Part shown: positions 5,320-10,016 of the stretch, piece by piece
Position numbering within the stretch: the first letter of the stretch is position 1
Layout: each line of letters opens with the position of its first letter
Assembly (NCBI GenBank): GCA_903840825.1
Contig: CAIMHL010000447.1
Coordinates: forward strand, 1-10,016
Reading direction: 5' to 3'
DNA: 10,016 bases
From: an uncultured beta proteobacterium
Lineage (GTDB): Bacteria > Pseudomonadota > Gammaproteobacteria > Burkholderiales > Burkholderiaceae_C
Notes under the pieces: model-generated
What the model saw: only the letters and a program-made list of their open reading frames with translations
Database searches by the model: none
Told to the model about the DNA's origin: nothing
Translations under genes and position numbers: made by a program

Positions 5320-6279
5320 ATGGCTATTCAGTGGTTTCCAGGGCACATGCACCTGACCAAAAAAGCAATCGGTGAGCGCATCAAAAACATTGATGTGGTC
5401 ATTGAGTTGCTGGACGCGCGCCTACCCGGCTCCAGCGCCAACCCGATGCTGGCCGAGCTGACTGCTGGCAAGCCCGCGCTCAAAGTGCTCAACAAGCAAG
5501 ACCTGGCCGACCCTGTGCGCACCGTTGAGTGGCTGGCGCACTACAACGCCATGCCCGGCACAAAGGCCATCGGGCTGGATGCCAGCGTGACCGCGCCTGC
5601 CAAGGCGCTGGCCAAGGCCTGCTTCGAGTTGGCGCCGCACCGGGGCGGCAACGTCAAGCCGATGCGGGTGCTGATTTGCGGCATCCCCAACGTCGGCAAG
5701 TCCACCTTGATCAACACCCTGACGGGCAAGCGCGCCACCAAAACCGGCGACGAGGCGGGCATTACCAAGATAGAGCAGCGCATCTCGCTGGCCGATGACT
5801 TCTATTTGTACGACACGCCCGGCGTGCTGTGGCCGCGCATCATTGTGGCCAAAAGCGGCTACAACCTAGCCGCCAGCGGCGCCATTGGCCGCAATGCCTT
5901 CAGCGAAGAAGAAGTGGCGCTAGAGCTGCTGGACTACCTGAAAAAGAACTACCCCAAGCTGCTTGAGGGCCGCTTCAAACTAGAAGGCGTGGCCGAGATG
6001 ACCGACGAAGTGCTGCTAGAGGCCATTGGCCGCAAGCGCGGCGCTTTGCTGGGTGGCAAGCGGGTGAACATGCAAAAGGCCGGTGAGATCACAATTTATG
6101 ACTTCCGCCATGCCGTGATGGGCCGCATCACCCTAGAGACCCCGGCCGAGTTTGCCGGTTGGCTGGCGGCAGGCCAACAGCTCGACGCCGAGCGCCAGGT
6201 GAAAAAAGACGCGATCGAGCTGGACCGAAAAATCAGGTTCAAAAAGATTCCGCGCCCCAACTCGCGAGACGTCAACTGA
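5320..6279 (+). CDS. rbgA: ribosome biogenesis GTPase YlqF/RbgA
   Basis: This 319-residue protein is a circularly permuted GTPase that assists late assembly of the large ribosomal subunit. The permuted motif order is visible: G4 NKQD at 58-61 and G5-like LDAS at 86-89 come before the P-loop GIPNVGKST at 121-129, then the G2 threonine in GITK (147-150) and G3 DTPG at 165-168. The N-terminal IQWFPGHMHLTKK is the family signature, and the C-terminal ~100 residues correspond to the helical RNA-binding domain. The start is supported by AAGGA seven bases upstream. The length is close to that of Bacillus RbgA (~280) plus a basic C-terminal tail ending KIRFKKIPRPNSRDVN. It is apparently monocistronic; the next gene has its own promoter. 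Confidence 0.95.
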   Translation: MAIQWFPGHMHLTKKAIGERIKNIDVVIELLDARLPGSSANPMLAELTAGKPALKVLNKQDLADPVRTVEWLAHYNAMPGTKAIGLDASVTAPAKALAKACFELAPHRGGNVKPMRVLICGIPNVGKSTLINTLTGKRATKTGDEAGITKIEQRISLADDFYLYDTPGVLWPRIIVAKSGYNLAASGAIGRNAFSEEEVALELLDYLKKNYPKLLEGRFKLEGVAEMTDEVLLEAIGRKRGALLGGKRVNMQKAGEITIYDFRHAVMGRITLETPAEFAGWLAAGQQLDAERQVKKDAIELDRKIRFKKIPRPNSRDVN

Positions 6280-6332
6280 GACGGGGCAAACCAAGTCTGG
6301 CCCTTGTCTAGCTGGTGAGGAGTGCAACCCAA

Positions 6333-6361
6333 TTGCCCGTTTGGTTTAAATTCCGTAAAAT
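6333..6361 (+). promoter_or_regulatory. sigma70-like promoter of the Phd/PIN module
   Basis: TTGCCC (6333-6338) and TAAAAT (6356-6361) are separated by 17 bases, a good match to the housekeeping promoter, about 34 bases before the antitoxin ATG. The octamer CCGTAAAA occurs at 6353-6360, over the -10, and again at 6378-6385, just before the ribosome binding site. The palindrome CGGTACCG lies between (6373-6380). These are candidate autorepression sites for the antitoxin. Confidence 0.6.
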
Positions 6362-6394
6362 AGCACTCTTATCGGTACCGTAAAAGGAGTGTTT

Positions 6395-6682
6395 ATGAAT
6401 ATCGTGACGGTGGCAGAGATCAAGCGCAGTGGTTTTGCGGTGTTGGATGCGGCACTGGCCCATGGGCCGGTCCATTTAATGAAGCGCAACCGGCCCAGCG
6501 CTGTGCTGCTGAGCCCGGCGGACTATGCGGCCTTGGTCGCGCAGGCGCAGCGCAACACGCCTGCGGTGACCAACACGGGTTTGAGCATGCTGCTGGGCGA
6601 CGATGCTGACCCCAATGGGCTCGATGCTGAGCAGCTCAAAACACGCTTGGCCAGCCTGAATGATGGCTGGGTCGAGCGGTGA
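6395..6682 (+). CDS. Phd/YefM-type antitoxin
   Basis: This 95-residue protein has the N-terminal Phd/YefM DNA-binding fold: VTVAEIKRSGFAVLDAAL, then GPVHLMKRNRPSAVLLSPADYAAL (about residues 4-48), where the hydrophobic strand followed by L-SPADY-AL is characteristic. The C-terminal half, LDAEQLKTRLASLNDGW, is helical and acidic, as expected for the toxin-neutralising part. The ATG at 6395 is preceded by AAGGAG at 6384-6389; a GTG two codons earlier overlaps that ribosome binding site and is less likely. The stop overlaps the next start (GTG at 6679), so the two products are co-translated. Pairing with a PIN-domain gene makes this a VapB-like antitoxin of the Phd type. Confidence 0.85.
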   Translation: MNIVTVAEIKRSGFAVLDAALAHGPVHLMKRNRPSAVLLSPADYAALVAQAQRNTPAVTNTGLSMLLGDDADPNGLDAEQLKTRLASLNDGWVER

Positions 6683-7095
6683 TTTTGTTTTTGGACGCTT
6701 GCGCGCTGATTTACCGCTTTGAGGGAGCGCCGCAGTTTCGCTCCGCCACCCAAAAGCTCATTGCGCAACTGACCGCTGAGCAGCCCTTGCTGGTACTGGC
6801 GGTGTCCAGGCTTTCAGTGTTGGAGTGCAGGGTCAAGCCTTTGCGCGAAGGCAATGCCGCTGTGCTTAAAAGGTATGACGATTTTTTTGGAGCGGTTCAC
6901 ATCGTTGAACTCAACCCCGTGGTGGTCGACCTCGCCACCGGGCTCCGGGTGCAACACGGGCTTAAAACCCCCGATGCCTTGCAGGCCGCTTGTGCCTTGT
7001 CTTTGTCGGGAAGCGTTATCTTTGTAACAGCCGACGCAGGTTTTTCAAAGGTGGCTGCGCTGGATGTGCGACTGATTGACACGGCGCTGGCGTAG
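6679..7095 (+). CDS. vapC: PIN-domain toxin, VapC-like ribonuclease
   Basis: This 138-residue PIN protein is a predicted Mg2+-dependent RNase. The acidic active-site residues are in place: Asp6 in LFLDACALIY, Glu49 in SVLECRVKPLR, Asp99 in KTPDALQAACAL and Asp119 in FVTADAGFSKV. The whole four-residue site is intact, so activity is expected. The start is taken as the GTG whose bases overlap the antitoxin stop (GTGA), a standard coupling in toxin-antitoxin operons; the residue directly after it is already part of the first beta strand. The gene converges with the ferredoxin gene, and no hairpin terminator was found in the 59-base gap. Which RNA it cleaves cannot be predicted. Confidence 0.88.
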   Translation: MILFLDACALIYRFEGAPQFRSATQKLIAQLTAEQPLLVLAVSRLSVLECRVKPLREGNAAVLKRYDDFFGAVHIVELNPVVVDLATGLRVQHGLKTPDALQAACALSLSGSVIFVTADAGFSKVAALDVRLIDTALA

Positions 7096-7154
7096 CTTTA
7101 CGGCCTCTTGGAGGGCTGTCCAAACGGGTTGACTTGCGTCACATCGTCTCGGCT

Positions 7155-7442
7155 TCAATAAACCTTCAAAGTCAGGTCAGAGCAGGGAAACGCCACGCAG
7201 GGCAGGATGCAGCCCTCCAACTTCTCCTCGGCGCTTAAGCCCGGCCACTCAATCTCATAGCGCACCTGGCCGCTGCTGAGTTGGCCAATGCAGGTGCGGC
7301 AAGTGCCGTTGCGGCAAGAGCTGGGCCAGTCGATGCCGCCTTGCTCTAGTGAGACCAGCAGCGGCTGATTAGTCCAGGCGTCGACCTGGCCTTCGGGCTC
7401 AATGTAGGCGGTGAAAAATGGGGGCGTTTCTTGTTGATTCAT
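7155..7442 (-). CDS. 2Fe-2S ferredoxin
   Basis: This is a 95-residue plant-type ferredoxin domain. The cluster ligands follow the pattern C-x4-C-x2-C in SSCRNGTCRTCIG, with the fourth cysteine about 30 residues later in ILPCVAF; extra cysteines occur in GCIL and FPCSD. It would carry electrons for an unknown soluble redox partner. Proteins with this SCRNGTCRTC and EWPGLSAEEK pattern occur as stand-alone genes in Comamonadaceae. An in-frame ATG at 7463 would add seven residues (MINTILT); neither start has a clear ribosome binding site, and the shorter one was preferred because the family usually begins only a few residues before the first strand (FTAYIEPEG). The gene is divergent from the DHH gene. 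No reductase or oxygenase is adjacent, so its pathway is unknown. Confidence 0.85.
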   Translation of the reverse strand: MNQQETPPFFTAYIEPEGQVDAWTNQPLLVSLEQGGIDWPSSCRNGTCRTCIGQLSSGQVRYEIEWPGLSAEEKLEGCILPCVAFPCSDLTLKVY

Positions 7443-7552
7443 GGTTAGTATTGTATTTATCATCTAATTGGCATTTAAAGCACGCTAGTTGTGCTTAAGC
7501 AGCTACTTAATTTATAGCGTAGCATACTAGGTCAAACCTGATTAAACACCTG

Positions 7553-8470
7553 ATGAAAACTATTCTTCCTCTAAGCTTGCTCGTTAAACCCAGCAAAAAC
7601 GACCCTCAGCCGCTCATCATTTACCACGGGCGCAACTGCCCGGACGGTTTCGCGGCGGCGCTGGCGGCTTGGCACTATTACGAAGGCAAGGCTGAGTTTT
7701 TGGGGCTGGACCACGGCGATGTGAAATCTCTGGCCGATTTGCCCGCCTTGGCAGGGCGCGCCGTCTACATTCTTGATTTTTCTTTTGCCGTCGAGATTTT
7801 GCGCGGCATTGAAGAAGTGGCGGCCCAACTGATCATGCTGGACCACCACAAGAGTGCCGCTGAGAAGCTCACGGGCTTTGCCTGCCGCTGTGGGGTGGTG
7901 CATTTTGATATGGATAAGTCGGGCGCGCGCCTGGCTTGGGAGTTTTTTCACCCGGAGCAAACGGTGCCCGACCTGGTGCGTTTTGTGGAAGACCGCGACA
8001 TTTGGGTGTGGCAATACCCCGAGAGCCCCGGCTTTTTGGCCGCGCTGGACATGGAGCCCTTTGAGTTTGAGCGCTGGAGCGCCATTGCCGCCTTTAGCCC
8101 CGAGGCGCTGGCCAGCTTTGTGGCGCGGGGCACGGCGATGGATGAGAAATTCACCAAGCTCGCCACCCTCATTGCCGAGGGCGCGCAGCCGCTGGTGATG
8201 AACGGGGTGAGCGGCCTGATGCTCAATGCGCCGGGTATCTTTCACAGCCTGGTTGGCGAGATGCTGTCCAAAAAAAGCGGCACCTTTGCGCTGATGTGGA
8301 GCATTGACAAAACCGGTGTGGTGAAAGGCGGCTTTCGCTCGCAACGCGGTTTTGACTGCATTCCCCTGGCCGAGAGTTTGGGCGGCGGGGGCCATGCTCA
8401 GGCGTGTGGGTTCAAAATGAGCGCGGCGCGCTTGCCCGAGTTGCTGAGCGGCGTATTTAATGCACATTAA
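7553..8470 (+). CDS. DHH/DHHA1-family phosphoesterase
   Basis: This 305-residue protein has the DHH phosphoesterase layout. The N-terminal half contains NCPDGF (28-33), LDFS (74-77) and LDHHKSA (96-102), which together bind the metal ions. VEDRDIWVW follows in the middle. The C-terminal DHHA1 domain carries GGGGHAQACGF at 277-287, the substrate-binding glycine/histidine motif. Relatives hydrolyse small nucleotides, oligonucleotides or phosphoesters; the exact substrate here is unknown, and the size separates it from the larger RecJ and GdpP. About 20 residues precede the usual family start (PLIIYHGRN), and no ribosome binding site is seen before ATG 7553, so a later start is possible. A strong hairpin terminator follows the stop. 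Confidence 0.85.
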   Translation: MKTILPLSLLVKPSKNDPQPLIIYHGRNCPDGFAAALAAWHYYEGKAEFLGLDHGDVKSLADLPALAGRAVYILDFSFAVEILRGIEEVAAQLIMLDHHKSAAEKLTGFACRCGVVHFDMDKSGARLAWEFFHPEQTVPDLVRFVEDRDIWVWQYPESPGFLAALDMEPFEFERWSAIAAFSPEALASFVARGTAMDEKFTKLATLIAEGAQPLVMNGVSGLMLNAPGIFHSLVGEMLSKKSGTFALMWSIDKTGVVKGGFRSQRGFDCIPLAESLGGGGHAQACGFKMSAARLPELLSGVFNAH

Positions 8471-8472
8471 GC

Positions 8473-8519
8473 GCAGGGTGCCAAGCCTGTATGACGTACA
8501 AGGCTTTCACCCTGCTTTT
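8473..8519 (+). terminator. rho-independent terminator after the DHH gene
   Basis: GCAGGGTG (8473-8480) pairs with CACCCTGC (8508-8515), followed directly by TTTT. The inner arms AAGCCTGTA and TACAAGGCTT extend the stem with a small bulge. It begins two bases after the DHH stop codon and so separates that gene from the ArsR-type gene. Confidence 0.85.
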
Positions 8520-8577
8520 GCACTCCCAAGGTCTGGATTTTATGGTTCAGATGTATTATTTATGACTGATGAATCAG
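8518..8577 (+). promoter_or_regulatory. candidate promoter and operator of the ArsR-type gene
   Basis: TTGCAC (8518-8523) and TATGGT (8541-8546) are 17 bases apart, a fair sigma70-type match that overlaps the end of the terminator. The perfect inverted repeat CTGAT-GA-ATCAG lies at 8566-8577, 24 bases before the start codon, where an ArsR-family repressor would be expected to bind for autoregulation. Both assignments are inferred. Confidence 0.45.
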
Positions 8578-8601
8578 CTCACTTTTTGACCCCGCCTCAC
8601 T

Positions 8602-8946
8602 ATGTCCAATTTGCCCGTTAATCCTTCAGCGTCGCCCTCGAACAAGTCGGATGACGTGTTTGACATGGCGGCCGAATTGTTTCGCATTATGTCGGCACCC
8701 ATGCGCTTGAAAATTCTTAATTGCTTGAGTGATGGGGAGAAAAATGTGAGCTATTTGCTGAGCAAAATTGACACCACCCAGCCCAATATGTCGCAGCACC
8801 TGACGACTTTGTACCAGGCGGGTATTTTGGGAAAACGCCGCGAGGGCGTCCAAATTCATTACCGCATTGTGGACGAGCGTGTGGCCAAGCTCTGTCAGGC
8901 GGTGTGCTCAAAAATTGAGAGCAAGGGCGATTTTTACGAAATCTAG
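8602..8946 (+). CDS. ArsR/SmtB-family transcriptional regulator
   Basis: This 114-residue winged-helix regulator shows the ArsR core: LFRIMSAPMRLKILNCLSDG (about 26-45), the recognition region TTQPNMSQHLTTLYQAG (58-74), then the wing LGKRREGVQIHYRI (76-89). It has three cysteines: Cys41 in ILNCLSDGE, and Cys98 and Cys102 in the C-terminal helix (KLCQAVCSK). A cysteine at 41 paired with one in the last helix recalls the persulfide sensors SqrR and BigR; the classical arsenite motif (ELCVCDL) and the zinc-site histidines of SmtB are absent. The gene lies downstream of a terminator, so it is expressed on its own, and converges with modE. No sulfide, arsenic or metal gene is adjacent in the window, so the inducer is unknown. 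Confidence 0.88.
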   Translation: MSNLPVNPSASPSNKSDDVFDMAAELFRIMSAPMRLKILNCLSDGEKNVSYLLSKIDTTQPNMSQHLTTLYQAGILGKRREGVQIHYRIVDERVAKLCQAVCSKIESKGDFYEI

Positions 8947-8992
8947 GGTTCTATCTCTCTTGTCTGATCAGTGTTTATTAATTTTTTTGACG

Positions 8993-9763
8993 CTAGCCAG
9001 AAATTGCGATGACAAGGGCCGACTCATCCACGGCGGCCACAATCTGTTGGCCCTCGATCAGTTTCTCCTTTCCTGCAGAGAAACCAATCAGCTTGAGTCC
9101 GGGCATGAGTGCCATGACTATTTCGCCCCCTGCTGTTAGCGGTGTTGTGTTCAGCACGGTGCCACCGACAAGGTTGAGACTATTGGCCCCTTGTAGCTCG
9201 GCGCCGATGGTCACTGCGGTTGCTTTGCAAAGCGCCAGTGCCGACATGCCCGCTTTCAGTCCCAAAAGCTCAGCACTTTCGGTGGTAATTTTTGAGACCA
9301 AGCTTGCACCATTGGCCAGTTCAAGTTGTACCCGCGCAGTCCCCAGTTTTTTAGTGATGGCCTTGATCTGGCACGGCAACTGATTGCGCATACTGGTTCG
9401 CAGTCCCAGCCCCATCAGGCCTGAGAGGTTCAATGTGTTGCCGCTGCGTTGTTCTAGCTTGGAAAGCACCTGGGCCCGCGCTTGGGCCAGTAAATCTGCC
9501 GCTTCCAGTAGTTGCACACCGGCCTGCGTCAGCCGGGCTCCGCCCCCGCCGCTGCCCCCCACCGCTTTTTCCACCAAAGGAGAGCCTGCCAAATTGCTCA
9601 AGGTTTCCAAGGCTTGCCATGCCGCCTTGTAACTGACACTGGCGCTCCGTGCGGCTTCTGAAATGGACCCTACCTCACCAATGCGTCTGAGGATGTCGAG
9701 TCGTTTGTCACTCGCCTCATGCCCAAATGCTTGGGCGAAATGCAATGCACTTTTGTTTTTCAT
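8993..9763 (-). CDS. modE: molybdate-responsive transcriptional regulator ModE
   Basis: This 256-residue protein is close to the length of E. coli ModE (262). The N-terminal winged helix covers about residues 18-95 (LDILRRIGEVGSISEAARS, then VSYKAAWQALETL). A glycine-rich loop, GGSGGGGARLT, precedes the dimerisation helix. Two TOBE/Mop domains follow (about 125-185 and 195-256), the first starting SMRNQLPCQIKAI, as in ModE proteins that bind molybdate. With molybdate bound, ModE represses the modABC transporter genes and regulates molybdoenzyme genes. It is divergent from modA, with a matching palindrome between them. No good ribosome binding site precedes ATG 9763; no other ATG lies near the N-terminus. 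The gene converges with the ArsR-type gene, and a T-rich tract (8981-8988) lies in the gap. Confidence 0.94.
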   Translation of the reverse strand: MKNKSALHFAQAFGHEASDKRLDILRRIGEVGSISEAARSASVSYKAAWQALETLSNLAGSPLVEKAVGGSGGGGARLTQAGVQLLEAADLLAQARAQVLSKLEQRSGNTLNLSGLMGLGLRTSMRNQLPCQIKAITKKLGTARVQLELANGASLVSKITTESAELLGLKAGMSALALCKATAVTIGAELQGANSLNLVGGTVLNTTPLTAGGEIVMALMPGLKLIGFSAGKEKLIEGQQIVAAVDESALVIAISG

Positions 9764-9783
9764 AGGGGCTGAGCTTAAAAATG

Positions 9784-9808
9784 TCGCTATACCGAAATGG
9801 GATAGCGG
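9784..9808. promoter_or_regulatory. ModE operator (predicted)
   Basis: TCGCTAT (9784-9790) and ATAGCGG (9802-9808) form an inverted repeat (CGCTAT/ATAGCG) around an 11-base spacer, resembling the E. coli ModE box (ATCGCTATATA and its inverted partner). It lies between modE (start 9763) and modA (start 9850), so one site could control both. A third CGCTAT half-site at 9818-9823 could pair with the ATAGCG at 9802-9807 as an alternative or extended site. Confidence 0.75.
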
Positions 9809-9849
9809 TGATAGACTCGCTATTCTAATTTCGAACAGCGAGGCGCCCC

Positions 9850-10016
9850 TTGTCCAGAATCATCGTCGCTCTAGCCGCCTTGTTGAGCCTGTCGATGCCC
9901 GTGCACGCCGCAGAAGTAAGCGTCGCTGTTGCCGCCAATTTCAATGCGCCCATGTTAAAAATAGCACAGGCCTTTGAGCAGGAAACCGGTCATAAAGCGG
10001 TCCTGTCGTTTGGCTC
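9850..10016 (+). CDS. modA: molybdate ABC transporter substrate-binding protein (partial)
   Basis: The first 55 codons of modA are present; the gene runs off the window. The peptide begins with a signal sequence (basic SR, then the hydrophobic IIVALAALLSLSMPV and a cleavage site near VHA-AE, residues 18-22), so the mature protein is periplasmic. It continues with VSVAVAANFNAPM and the helix LKIAQAFEQETGHKAVLSFG, both typical of ModA, which captures molybdate or tungstate for ModBC. The start is a TTG: a stop lies in frame at 9826-9828, no ATG or GTG occurs between it and the signal peptide, and GAGG at 9840-9843 is six bases upstream. Predicted ModE control follows from the adjacent operator. 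Confidence 0.9.
   Translation, partial: MSRIIVALAALLSLSMPVHAAEVSVAVAANFNAPMLKIAQAFEQETGHKAVLSFG

Noticed and set aside
7571..8467. Long open frame (298 codons) on the minus strand opposite the DHH gene.
   Set aside because: It is exactly antisense to a gene with intact DHH and DHHA1 motifs, and its product is rich in His, Arg, Gln and Ala with no recognisable domain; this is typical of a GC-rich shadow frame.
8964..8988. CTGATCAG followed by a T-rich tract as a terminator for the ArsR-type gene.
   Set aside because: The octamer is self-complementary without a loop and lies ten bases before the T-tract; it does not make a usable terminator stem.

Overview
The window looks like a betaproteobacterial chromosome, most likely a Comamonadaceae member of the Rhodoferax/Polaromonas type. 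This is inferred from moderate-to-high GC coding sequence, the style of the CydB, ArfB, YpfH and RbgA proteins, and the dispersed REP-like sequence. No rRNA or species marker is present. Every product call rests on motif and family recognition by eye; no search was run.

Layout. (1) 1-1191: the end of cydA and all of cydB, the two core subunits of a bd-type (CydAB/CioAB) quinol oxidase. (2) About 1200-3300: an accessory patch. It holds an intact DUF2442 gene, a truncated and frameshifted DUF4160 gene beside it, a 5'-truncated C-terminal piece of a YegQ/TrhP-type U32 protein, and a BrnT/BrnA toxin-antitoxin pair. Two direct copies of a 250-270 bp composite repeat, each containing four inverted GGGGTC-type units, flank the BrnTA pair, and two REP-like sequences lie nearby. 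(3) 3344-6279: housekeeping genes: ribosome-rescue hydrolase arfB, a flavodoxin-fold NAD(P)H oxidoreductase, a YpfH-type esterase (minus strand), and ribosome-assembly GTPase rbgA/ylqF. (4) 6395-7095: a Phd-type antitoxin and PIN-domain toxin pair with a good sigma70-like promoter. (5) 7155-8519: a small 2Fe-2S ferredoxin, divergent from a DHH/DHHA1 phosphoesterase that ends in a clear intrinsic terminator. (6) 8602-10016: an ArsR-family regulator with three cysteines, then molybdate regulator modE (minus strand), divergent from the start of modA, with a ModE-like operator between them.

Three toxin-antitoxin-like modules (DUF4160/DUF2442, BrnTA, Phd/PIN) lie within about 6 kb among conserved genes, so the locus has collected small accessory cassettes. 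The most unusual parts are the repeat-bracketed BrnTA cassette, the sharp junction near 1617-1623 where the U32 remnant meets the DUF4160 remnant, and the A7 run in the DUF4160 gene, where a -1 slip restores the conserved frame. No large new defence or biosynthetic system is visible.
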